A stretch of 64,000 nucleotides of DNA from positions 15,800,482-15,864,481 of the forward strand of contig CM055897.1 in assembly GCA_029582155.1 (NCBI GenBank). Reading direction: 5' to 3'. This DNA is from Panopea generosa (lineage: Eukaryota > Mollusca > Bivalvia > Adapedonta > Hiatellidae). The translations under genes were made by a program, and so were the position numbers. The notes beneath the pieces are model-generated. The model worked only from the letters and a program-made list of their open reading frames with translations, did not search any database and was not told where the DNA came from. Positions 35,801 to 49,400 of the stretch are shown here, piece after piece (the first letter of the stretch is position 1; the number at the start of each line of letters is the position of its first letter).

Positions 35801-38800
35801 GGCATCAGATAATGGAACTCCTTCCCAGTCAGCTTTCCCATCTGACATCAGACAACGGAACTACTTCCCAGTCAACTTTCCCATCTGGCATCAGATAATG
35901 GAACTCCCTCCCAGTTAGCCGTCCCATCTGGCATCAGACTTGGACCTCACTCCCAGTCCGCATTCGCATTTGGCATCTGACTACAGAACTCCTTCCCAGT
36001 CAGCCTTCCCATCTGACATCATATTACGGAACTACTTCCCAGTCAACTTACCCATCTAGCATCTGACTACGGAACTCCTCCCCAGTCAGCCTTCACAACT
36101 GACATCCGACTACGGAACTCCTTCCCAGTCAACTTTCCCATCAGGCATCAGATAATGGAACTCCTTCCCAGTCAGCCTTCCTATCTGGCATCAAATAATG
36201 AAACTCCTTCCCAGTCAGCTTTCCCAGCTGACATCAGACAACGGAACTCTTTCCCAGTCAACTTTCCCATCTGGCATCAGATAATGGAACTCCCTCCCAG
36301 TCAGCCTTCCCATCTGGCATCAGACAATGGAACTCCTTCCCAGTCAGCTTTCCCATCTGGTTTCAGACAATGGAACTCCTTCCCAGTCAGCCTTCCCATC
36401 TGGCATCGAACTACGAAACTCCCTCCCAGTCAGCCTTCCAATGTTGCACCAGACAATGGAACTGTCTCCCAGTCAGCTTTCCCAATTTTGCATCAGAATG
36501 TTAAACTCCCTCCCAGTCAGCCTTCTAATCTGGCACCAGACAATGGAACTCCCTCCAAGTCAGCCTTCTCATCTGGCATCAGACAATGGAACTCTCTCCA
36601 AGACAGCCAATTACTGACGCACCGACCGTCTAAGCTTTCCAAGTTAGGACGTTGCGAAGATAGAGCGAACAGGTGTATGGCGTTTTTAACCTGTTTTTAA
36701 TTTCACACCAGACCCTTCCTCGCGGGTTTATAGTTTCATAATGTGCAAGTATACTCCAGTGAAGCCCTGTCCAGCTCCAAAATGAGGGCATGGATATGTG
36801 CACATGTATATTCTGTGGAGTGGTGGGGTGGGGCGTGTAGGGGCATACTGCTATTTATTTTTTTTCTCGAAAATATGTTAAATATTACTTTATACATTGG
36901 CTGGGTTAAAATCAATCTTTTTCAGCTTATAAAATATACATATATATATATATGTAAAAGTGTGTTGATGTACAGTATACTTTCTTGATATTTTCACACC
37001 TTATTAGTTTAATATAAATATTTTGTTATTTCGCTATAAGATAAAATTATAAGATACATATTTCTCAAGAGTAAGGCATAGTAAAATATCCATATAATCT
37101 TATTTTTTTATTATTGTCTATTGTATAAATACTCACTTGTGATTGGTGAAGAAAAAATGAAATACGTCACGGTTTGATTAGCGTTAAACAGCTATGTATT
37201 GTGGGACAGGCATGGACATCACTGCTTTTTATTTGGGTTGAACAGACTTAATTCGTGAGATACCAAAGACACTGATAGACTAATGTTGGACTGTTGATGG
37301 AAATGAACTGAAACTCACACAGCTATTCTTTAAGAGGTTGCTTACACCTGTCACTGAGTATTATATATATATGTGTATATATGTATATATGACGGTCATT
37401 ACCAGTTATAGTTCATGTTGTCTCTTTGTTCATTTATTCGGTTTTATTCATAAATTCCCTAAATTTCGCTTTCACCAAATATGTGTTTAACATTTTAGAA
37501 ATTGTTGCCTCTTTTTCTTTCCAAAATTTATCATAACTAAAATTGCCTCCATTTTGTGGAAGCTAAGGCTACAATTGAATGATTAATTGAATGTTTAGCG
37601 TCATTTTTATGCCACCGAGGGCTAACATACGATCGGTTAACCTAACCACTGTTTCTTGGGATCCTGAATATTTAACCAGTAATCGAGCACACCCATCTCC
37701 GCAAGTAACTGATAACTTTCCCACTTGAATCAATGGTAAGAGACGAATGATAATGAGATACTATGTCGTATATCAATCATCACGGAGACTGTTGCCGGGT
37801 GGAGATTCGAACTCACGATCCCTGGTTAATGCTACAAAGACGACTAAAGTAGCATAACTTGACTTAATTGTTTTCTTTGCCTTTTGGTTTCAATTCTTTA
37901 ACGTTGTAGGAACTTGTGACCCGAATTGTATATGTATGGCAATAAAGTATGCTTAAATCAATTTTTTTACCCGAATATGTTTTATGATTTGATATTGTCA
38001 ACAGAAAAATTTGACACCTTAATGGTCTTCGTTTACTTCCTCTGTACTTAACCCAATTGTGTAATTTAATGCTACGTTCCCTGTGTGTTATATATTTCCT
38101 AATTTATATACAAATAACTTTTATGTTTCAATACTCTTGTATTTACGATGTTAACTTGCTTTTGTAATTAAGATGTATAATTGCTTTTCCCATAAACATC
38201 GATGTTTTGTTGGAACATCTGATTACTTAACAGCTGTTGCCATTCACTTGTTCAGGGGCAGATCCAGGGTTTCATACACTAAATGATGCAGTCTTATGAG
38301 CAGAATGACTAGATAGCAGGACGTATACTTATGATTGGTTGAATAGTAAGCGTCATTTAAATGCCATCAAGGGTTAACAGACGGTCAGTTACCTAACTAC
38401 TGTTACCTGGGATCCTGAATATTTAACCAGTACTCGAGCACAGCCATCTCCGCAAGTAACTGATAACTTTCCAACTTGAATCAGCGATGAGAGACGGATG
38501 ATAATGAGACATATGTCGTATATCAATCATCGCGGAGACTTTTGCTGGGCGTTGATTCGAACTCACGACATCTGGATTGAAAGTCAGACGCGTAACCGAC
38601 TGAGCCAATCAGGCCCGGCCGAGGCAATAATGTGCCTTGATATCCATTGTAATTCAATTAAACGGTATGTTTGTCCGATTTTAAGCGGTCTGAAGAATGG
38701 GGGGTGACTGCTGAATTTTGTTTAGTAAAAAACAACGTTTTAACGACGGTTTAATGCTATTTTATTAATTGTTCAGCTGGCCAACCTCTGATATCATTAA

Positions 38801-38987
38801 CAGGGACTTATAAGTTACAATATTTGGATCCGAATCTGGGTCTTATCCTGAATCTGGTTGATGGTCCATTTGGCCACATAGAAAACCTACTTCCTATCAA
38901 AAATGTTAAGAAAATGGTAGCCCACCAATTAATTATCGCGGTCCAGTTGATATGCACTCATTTCAAGTGATTGAATTCAATAATTTA

Positions 38988-39049
<62 letters not shown>

Positions 39050-42000
39050 ACCAACATGAGAACATTTTATTTCTAGAGTAGAAATTGAACATTTATACCA
39101 TTCAATAGCTACACGTAATTGGTAGTTTTTGCCAAGTTTCAAGTGTCTTCTATAATCACTCTTTTTCATGTGAGAGACTTAATATGGTGCCATGTCCTTG
39201 TTACAACAAAGAGACTATTTTCTTTCTTTTGAGGATGAGGGAAACTTCATATGAAGTCATGTCCTTGTTACAATAGAGAGAATATTCTCCTTCTAACTGA
39301 GGACATGTCATTGTTACATAAGAGAGAATGTTCTCCTTCTGTCTAAGGACGACAGAAACTTAATATGGGGCCATGTCCTTATTACAACAGAGAGATTATT
39401 CTCTTTCTTTTGAGGATGAGAGAAACGTAATATGGGGACATATCCTTGTTACAACAGAGAGATTATTCTCCTTCTTTTGAGGACGAGAGAAACTTAATAT
39501 GGGGACATGTCCTTGTTACAACAGACAGATTATTCTCCTTCTTTCTAAAGACGAAAGAAACTTAATATGGGTACATGTTCTTGTTACAACAGAGTGATTA
39601 TTCTCGTTCTTTTTTAGGAACAGAGAAACAAAATATGGGGACATATCCTTGTTTCAACAGAGAGATTATTTTCCTTCTTTCTAAGGACGAAAGAAACTTA
39701 ATATGGGGACATATCCTTGTTGCAACAGAGAGATTATTCTCCTTCTTTCTAAGGACGAAAGAAACTTAATATGGATACATGTCCTTGTTACAACAGAGTG
39801 ATTATTCTCGTTCTTTTTAGGAACAGAGAAACATAATATGGGGACATATCCTTGTTTCAACAGAGAGATTATTCTCCTTCTTTCTAAGGACGAAAGAAAC
39901 TTAATATGGATACATGTCCTTGTTACAACAGAGTGATTATTCTCGTTCTTTTTAGGAACAGAGAAACATAATATGGGGACATATCCTTGTTGCAACAGAG
40001 AGATTATTCTCCTTCTTTCTAAGGACGAAAGAAACTTAATATGGATACATGTCCTTGTTACAACAGAGTGATTATTCTCGTTCTTTTTAGGAACAGAGAA
40101 ACATAATATGGGGACATATCCTTGTTTCAACAGAGAGATTATTCTCCTTCTTTCTAAGGACGAAAGAAACTTAATATGGGGACATATCCTTGTTGCAACA
40201 AACAGATTATTCTCCTTCTTTCTAAGGACGAAAGAAACTTAATATGGGTACATGTCCTTGTTACAACAGAGAGATTATTCTCCTTCTTTCTAAGGACGAA
40301 AGAAACTTAATATGGATACATGTCCTTGTTACAACAGAGAGAATATTCTCCTTTTGTCGAAGGACGACAGAAACTTAGTATGGGGCCATGTCCTTGTAAC
40401 AACAGAGAGATTATTCTCTTTCTTCTGAGGACAAGAGAAACTGAATATGAGGATATGTCCTTGTAACAATAGAGAGAATATTCTCCTTCTTACTGAGGAC
40501 ATGACCTTGTTACAACAGAGAGACTGTTTTCCTTCTGTCTAAGGACGACAGCAACTTAATATAGGGCCATGTCCTTGTTACAACAGAGAGATTATTCTCT
40601 TTCTTTAGAGGACGAGAGAATCTTAATATGGGTACATGTCCTTGTTACAACAGAGAGATTATTCTTCTTCTTTCTAAGGACGAAAGTAACTTAATATGGA
40701 TAAATGTCCTTGTTACAACAGAGAGAATATTCTCCTTTTGTCTAAGGACGACAGAAACTTAATATGGGGCCAAGTCCTTGTAACAACAGAGAGATTATTC
40801 TCTTTCTTCTGAGGACAAGAGAAACTTAATATGAGGATATTTCCTTGTAACAATAGAGAGAATATTCTCCTTCTTACTGAGGACATAACCTTGTTACAAC
40901 AGAGAGACTGTTCTCCTTCTGTCTAAGGACGACAGCAATTTAATATGGGGCCATGTCCTTGTTACAACAGAGAAATTATTCTCTTTCTTTTGAGGACGAG
41001 AGAAACTTAATATGGGGACGTGTCCTTGTTACAACAGACAGATTATTCTCCTTCTTTCTAAGGACGAAAGAAACTTAATATGGGGACATGTTCTTGTTAC
41101 AGCAGAGTGACTATTCTCTTTCTTCTTAGGACCAGAGAAACATAATATTGGGACATATCCTTGTTGCAACAGAGAGATTATTCTCCTTCTTTCTAAGGAC
41201 GAAAGAAACTATATATGGGTACATGTCCTTGTTACAACAGACAGATTATTCTCCTTCTTTCTAAGGGCTAAAGAAACTTAATATGGGGACATGTTCTTGT
41301 TACAACAGAGAGATTATTCTCCTTCTTTCTAATGGCTAAATAAACTTACTATGGGTTCATGTCCTTGTTACAACAGAGAGATTATTCTCCTTCTTTCTAA
41401 GGGCTAAAGAAACTGAATATGGATACATGTCCTTGTTACAACAGAGAGATTATTCTCCTTCTTTCTAAGGGCTAAAGAAACTTACTATGGGTTCATGTCC
41501 TTGTTACAACAGACAGATTATTCTCCTTCTTTCTGAGGACGAAATAAAAACGTAATATGGGTTCATGTCCTTGTTACAACAGAGAGATTATTCTCCTTCT
41601 TTCTAAGGACGAGAGAAATTTAATAATGGGGCATGTCCTTGTAAAAACAGAGAGATTATTCTCCTTCTTTCTAGGTACTAAAGAAACTTAATATAGGTAC
41701 ATATCCTTGTTACAACAGAGAGATTATTCTCCTTCTTTCTAAGGACGAAAGAAACTTGACATAGGTACATGTTCTTGTTACAACAGATAGATTATTCTCT
41801 TTTTTTCTGAGGACCAGAGAAACATAATATGGGGACATATCCTTGTAGCAACAGAGATATTATTCTCTTTCTTCTGAGGACAAGAGATACATAATATGGG
41901 GACATATCCTTGTTGCAACAGACAGATTATTTCTCCTTCTTACTAAGGCTATGGCCTTGTAACAACAGAGAGATTATTTTCTTTCTTTTGAGGATGAGAG

Positions 42001-45000
42001 AAACTTAATATGAGGATATGTTCTTGTAACAATAGAGAGAATATTCTCCTTCTTACTGAGGACATGTCCTTGTTACAACAGAGAGAATATTCTCCTCTAT
42101 CTTAGGACGACAGAAACTTAAAATGGAGTCATGTTACCACAGATATTTTATTATCATTCTTTCTAAGAGACATGTCCTTGTTACTACAGAGAAATGAATC
42201 CCTTCTTTCTAAAGGTTTGTCCTATCAAGACGGCTAATGTGCTGGCCTCCAAAGTACCCCGTGTTTGTGTCTAAGAATGTATATCGATACGTTTGTAAAA
42301 AAAAGAGTTTTCTTGTAAACAACATTATTAAATCACTCTGAATATAAAAGGAAATCGATAGACGACCAGGTCTCAAAACTCCTCGACTCTTGTGGAGTTG
42401 TGTCTGGGGCATGTAACAGGAGTTCTAGGATACTTAAAATTTAAGTCACTGTAAAAAATATATTGCAGGGTTCAGGTGCACAATTTTCATTCAGCTCAAA
42501 CTCAAATTTGCATTTTAAAGGTACTTTATAATTTGGATATCCAGTCCGAAGCCTAGATCAGGAGTTCAACGTATTCAGCACAAAGGTAAAATAAAATATG
42601 AAAAGAGATCTAACCGCTATATTTGAATTAGGGCTCGATTAGCTCAGTCGGTAGCACGCCCGACTATCAATCCAGGGGTCGTGAGTTCGAATCCCCGCAA
42701 CAGTTTCCATGATGATTGATATACGACATTGCGTCTCATTATCATTCGTTTCTCATCGCTGTTTCAAGTAGGATAGGTATCAGTTACTTGCGGAGATGAA
42801 ATGTACTCGAGTACTGGTTAACCTTTCAGGATCCACGAAAACAGTTGCTAGGTTAACTTATCGTCTGTTAGCCCTCGATGGCAAAAATATGACTCTATAT
42901 ATATCTAATCAGTCCGTCAATCAATCTTATAACTATTAAGTACGATGGCGGTGCTAGGTGGAGCTAAATTGTTCAGGTAATTGATTTCCATTTACCTACA
43001 GTGTAAAGCTAATTAACAGAGTTAACAGAGCAGAGGTTCAACTAATTGAACATTAAGGAAATGTATGAAAAATAATACAATTCGTCAACACTTCAGTTCC
43101 CATAATCTGTGCGATATAACAAGAAATAACTCATTTGGAGTTATATCGAATTGCAAGAGTCTTCTTTACCTGTTGTGATTCGGGTAGGGTTTGGACATGA
43201 AACCGAAAATAGTCAAAAGTTTAGGTAATGTAAATAAGCCTAAAGCTGTTCGGCGAAAGGTAGTATAAGGGGCATAAGAAAAATAATTTCTTCCGAAATC
43301 CAGCAATATTGACGATATAAAATAGTTTAACTTATTAAAATAAAATTGAAATTATGTGGGCATTAGAACGCCTGAGGATAGGTAAGGAATAAACACCTAT
43401 TAACCGAGTTGAATTTGATTTGGAGATATGTTTACGTGTGCGCTTTTGTAAGTTTGTTTTTACCACGGAGCTAGCTTTTGTGTCGGAAGCACGTACGTCT
43501 TTGCTTGGAAGTCTCTTGCGTACTTCTTCAAATAATTTCCACAATAAAGTTTGTAAACGATTCCAAAGTATGCAGTATATATAGCTGCATAAAAAGTGGG
43601 TGTTGGTATACAAAAAGCAAACGTTTAGGTTTTTATTTTGGTCAAATTCTGATAGTTGTCCAAATTCATTCGTGAATGAGTATTTTTATTATTCTTGAAA
43701 CATTTATGTAAATTCAATAAAGCGCATGTTTGCGGTTTGGACACCCTAAGTGTAGAGAAAACGCTAAGGATTGCATATTGGTATAACAAAATCAATATTT
43801 GTTACACTAGGGGTCATAACCGCAACCCTCCCTTAGTGAAACAAAAATGGGTTTTGTTACACTAAGTGTTATTGTTGTGAACCTTAGTGATACCCTAAGC
43901 ATATTTTTTTTGTACATAATTGACATTTGATTATAAAACTGCTTCACTTATGAAATTTGTGAAATTTATTTGTCCCTGCTTTGAAATGGGGACAAAAGTG
44001 TAACACATGTTCGTCTGTCCGTTTGTTATGTTGCGTAGTGCTTCCAATAGGCCTGTGGCATATCGAATTTACACAAAAGAGTTTTCTTATCTGAACAGGT
44101 CTGGTAAAAAATAGTTATTGCTTGTTTCTATTGAGACAAATAAACATATGCATATTTGCAACACAACAGAAAGTGTTGCTCTGTGTTGTCGATGTTTCCA
44201 CAGAATTGTCCATGTATTTCCCCAATGATAAAGAGAGTCGCTACAGTCTGAAGAAGGTAGCTGTCGAGTGATAAAAAATGTTACAACATCATCTTGCGCG
44301 ACTCAGATTTTCTTAAAATAAATCAACACAAGTTAAAAAGTATGTTTTCTTACCGCTAGTCGCAAATCCCACTACCATTCTGCGTTATTCCACCGTCATC
44401 CAACGATACTTCCACCGCCTCGTCCAGAAACGATTGGACACGGTGGTATGTGAGCATTAACATGTATCTACCATTCTTGAACCATCTCTTAACAGAACTT
44501 GAATCACGATTGCTACAAGAGGGCAAACATTTCAAAACGCAATACCTCATTCCAAAACATTCTCCACAAATTAAGGTATATGTATGAATGCTCTATGTTA
44601 ACAGTCTATATAAATCAGAACATTATTTGACACTATTAAATAAAACAATAATTTGCTAAAGTTCCAATTATATTTAATCTATTTTGCACGAGTTTATTCA
44701 TCGCATTGTATAGCAAAGTGTATAACAATAATCGTAAAAGTTCCCATGAATGTGAACAGTGTGTCTTTTTAGTTTTATAGCCGTGGTTGCTAACTAAGAT
44801 TAACATAAGCTGCCCCTTCTTAATAGCAGTAGTTACAAATTTGAATGTTTAGTACAGCCTACTGATTGAGCAAGTACTCGTATAATAGTAAATTCATTTC
44901 AAGTATAAAATAAAATTGTTTAACACAATTTTAAATGTAAATTTGAAAATTTAATATAACTGTAAACAGTAGTGATTCATCATATCCATTTAGTCTTCAT

Positions 45001-46445
45001 CACACATGTAATTTATGATATAGAAGAGTTTGAACGAATGCAGAAGGTGAAAGCAACGGTGGGAGTTGATTAACGCCGACGAAAGAATAGACAGTTTGGC
45101 AGAGTCGGTTTCATCTGTTATTTATTATTTTGCGATTCATTTCCTTGATGTTTTGATGAAACCCGTGATGAACAAATATATATATATTTATAATTTTTAT
45201 ATGCTTTTTTTCTGCTGTTGGGATTAGAATTTAGATCAGTCATCTATGTTATTCTTTATATAGAAATCATTTTAGAAGAAACGTTGAATTGAAAATATGA
45301 TCAAGATGTTATAAAATGCCGCCATTTGCAGTCCAAAGGTCCCCTTTCATAGTGAAATGGGAACCCACTCCTAAACCGCACCCATTGTGCGTATATAAAA
45401 AAAAAGACAGAAAGAAGGCCTGACACCTACATCCTTGTCAGCAGCGTGTCGACATGTGCGTGATTCTGGCTAAACGGAGACAGATACCTTAACACTTTAA
45501 GAACAATCGTCTAATTAAAACGTGTGAAAATGAACCCTATGCAATTGATTTTCCTATTCCCACAATCCGACTTAAATTGGGGAATGCTGGCAATGCCTAA
45601 CTGTGAAGAATTTGGAATAGGCAATCAAAACTCAAGATCTAGTCAATACCTATCCAATAATACCAAGATCAACAAATTCTGTAAAGGAATAACCTCTCGG
45701 CATAGGTTTGACAATGGCACCTATATAAAACGGCTTTTCAAAACACTTTCATCATTGTTCAAAAGTTCTGCATACTTCATTAATTGGTCAATAACTCTGA
45801 TTTGAGTACCATTCTTTACATTAACAAGACATAGTATATTTTCCTTTTTTTACCAAAATATTTGTTAAAAATTCATTATCAACCAGTGCAATACGACTTT
45901 AACACAGAAATCGATTTCATTTTCACTCGTTTTACTGTAGCGCACGTGTTTCCAACATGCACGGGGCGTTGTGGATACTCGCTCAATTTGTAAAGAATAC
46001 ATCTATCTACACTCTGATATACAGATTGATATGTTCCGATAAATATTTTTGGAAAAAAAATCACATACTGGCATATATGAAATTTTCACGATTTTTCACC
46101 ATGCTCCACACATTCCAAGCCCTGATGTTTACATCATTCTTAAACGGCGGCGTGGTCTAGTGGTAGAGCGTCCGCCTCGCATGCGGAAGATCGTTGGTTC
46201 AATCCCCGGCCAGGTCATATAAAATACTTTAAAAATGGTACTAGAAGCTTCCTCGCTTGACGCTCAACATTTAGAGGAGAGTTCTAGGTCTGGTGGGCCC
46301 GGTGTCAGTATAATGTGACTGGGTGGGGTATCATACCATGTGTCTGCGGCATGATACTCCAGTGTGACAGCGCTTAGAATACTGTCTCAAGTAGACACCG
46401 TCGCGATATGACTGAAAAATTGTTGAAAGCGACGTTAAACACCAT

Positions 46446-46487
<42 letters not shown>

Positions 46488-49400
46488 TTACATCATTCTT
46501 AAGTAAAGCCCAATGTCTACAGTCTCCATACATCAAACATATTGTATACTACGGTTATTGATCATTTCCGGCGAAAGTCCTTGATGAGCTCCAAGTAATT
46601 TTGAAAATGTACTAGACACGTGCGAAATATCAATTTTTACTCCAGGACATTATTTCTGTTTTTAAATGTAGACACCATTAAAATAGACTGTCCTCTTGAG
46701 GTTTTGAAAACTTTTGTAATTTTAGCTAAAAACAACAAAAACTCATGTTCGAGCTTTCATGGAACCATCGTGCGGGTAGATACTTATTTGTGCACCTAAG
46801 ACTTTGTTAGTATAAAATAGTATTCCCGATTTTTTAAAACATGTCCTCAGAAACATGATATTTTTCTCTCTTTACGTAGGACAAAGTCTTACAAGAATGA
46901 AACACTAAATAAAATATTATTCTCTGATTAATTACAACAGGAGATTTTTTTCTCATCTTCGTTTACAACATAAACATAGGCGTGGTTTTGGACGACCGTT
47001 AAAGTGAGGACCATGGACCATGGTATCCAAATATATCGCCGTTAGCGATAAAAACATTACAATTGTAGTTAATATATACAGTTAAATGCGGGTAACAGAA
47101 TACATCGCCGTTAGCGATAAAACATTAAAGGAATAACTTCAAAAAATAACAATTGTAGTTTCTTTCAGATCGCAGTTCTAGATACCAAAGTCATATTCAA
47201 ATCGGACATTGCTAATGTATGGACAGTGTCGAAAACTTCCAAGTCAGCGGTAAGTCATTTTATTTATTGTGTTAATTTCTGGTAATTTATTCTAAACAAA
47301 ATATATGATATCACACTTTTTGTTTTGAACATCTCATAGATCATTCATTTATTCATTCATTCGGACAGATATTCAGTTTAAGAGTGTTGCATCTGAATGA
47401 GTTTAACATTTTGATATTATATTTATAAGATATTGCCTCATTGTATGAGCCAAAATGATCCACTTTAAAATGTTATTTGATTAGAAATTTGTTCATGAAT
47501 AAGATATCTATAAAATATTGAATATTTTAATGAACACAAATGTATTTATATATGAGGGTTTATTCTTATAGTTTTTACCTTTTATAGGTAAACATTGCGA
47601 TTATGCATAATGTAGTGTTTCTCTTAAACTGTTGCCAATTTGTTAATAACCCGCCTAAAAGCACACAGAGTTGAGGGAAGACTTGTCATTTGCTGTACTC
47701 AAAACTTAAATTGGTCCCATTGACTTAACATTGTACCTTCAATGAAGGCAGCGCATGAAGTAACAGCTAAACTTAAACATAAAGAGACATAAATTCATAA
47801 ATGGATTGTAGAATGAATGAATTAATGAATAAATAAACGAACGAATGAATGAGTAACATCTCCGAGGAGTTAAGAAGAAACAATGATGGAATTTATCGCT
47901 GAAATATATCTTACTAGTTTGAATAAAAACATTTTGACTATGTTTCATCGTACTATAGTTTGGTTTTCAAAATATGAAGTCTTTGAAAGAAATTATTTAT
48001 GTGTTGATTAAATGTCATTCTTTATTAAAATAACAAAAAATAAGTAACCAAAATCTTTTGTTTAACCTTTAGAATGTTAACAACCCAACATTACAATCAA
48101 ACCCCTTCTTTTGACACCAAAATCACAAAATGCTGGTTGGTTCATTAGGAACTATATTGTTATATAACTAATAAGTGTTATCAAACAATTGAATTTTGTG
48201 AGAAATAAATCTTGTCGATATTTTTATAACATAATTGTTTCTTGTTGGAAATAGGATATTCAGAATCAGTGGATTAATTGTCAACAGCTAAGATGTTAAA
48301 AGGTCTTAGTTAAATTAGTAAATAAGTAAATTCAAATGTGAATTGATCATATATAATTCATTTTTAGATGTTATATATATATATTTATTATATAATATAT
48401 TATCATTTTATTGTCACTTATAGCATGTATAATTGAAATATAAATGGCTTTGTACATTTCAATTTAACTGTATTAAGGAAATATGGTAATCCCTTAAGCC
48501 TTGTTTAGTCTTATAAGTCGTTCCAGCGTACATGTGTCACTATGTATCTTAAAATAATATCATATATTAACCAAAAACCTTCTATTCTCGTCCAGACATG
48601 ACTGGATTCATGTAAACAGTCAATTTGTGTTACCTAAGGTAGACATATGATGAATTTTAACCTTTTTTAACCCTTTAAGCATTTTCTTGGACTCTTCCAA
48701 ATTAAAAGCATTGATTCACCACATCAATGGGTGAATTATGTTTATATTAACTGACAGAGTGGAAAACAGTACAGGAATTGTTCAGAATGCTCGTTACGAG
48801 CAATCTGAACTCTTCCTGCACTGCTTTCAAAGGCCTTCTGTGATTGGTGAAAACGCGTATTTATTGAATAAAGGGTTAAAAGAATAAAAAATAACACTCC
48901 TCACTCCTACTAAGTTGTTACATCATTAATAAAATCGAAACTATCAATGTGTCCCTTTAACTTGATTCAGTTTTAAATTTATATTTAAGATCATTGGATT
49001 CGTAGATATTGGGACAGCATTTGATATAGATATAACGGATGGTCGCCGTGATGGACCGCCAAAGGTATCAAATTTAGTTTTTAATAGGGTTTGACGCTAT
49101 TTAAAATGCAGGTTTTATATAAAACAATAATTTTCTTGTATGCTGTATGCTCTTTGTACAGTCAAAGCGGTGTTAGTGGTCGCCACTATTAAGCTAGTAC
49201 TTGTCTTAAACAGCCACATTTTCTATTTACTACTTTTATGATTTTAGTTTTAATCAACCTGTTTTAAGCAGCTACCTGCCTTAAATAGCATTTTTTATAT
49301 TTCCTCTAATGACCGTTTAAGAAAGGCTGTATATTAAGATGAATTAAACGTTTCAATGACTTGTCAATAACTAAACATGACAGAGTAGTTTGGTATATAC

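Noticed and set aside
36155-36700. 181-residue Pro/Ser-rich open frame
   Set aside because: It is a chance frame through the 43-bp minisatellite, where each unit is read in a different frame.
39681-40130. 149-residue minus-strand open frame
   Set aside because: It is made wholly of the 68-bp tandem array and has no natural coding character.
42467-42518. Exon-like segment after TATATTGCAG, ending AAAG|GTACTT
   Set aside because: Its length of 52 nt would break the phase between LARGE-like exons c and d, and the sequence has no place in the LARGE alignment.
45524-45805. 93-residue plus-strand frame with upstream TATA-like sequence
   Set aside because: No similarity and no splice donor context, and it lies in an intron of the LARGE-like gene; the TATA match alone is weak.
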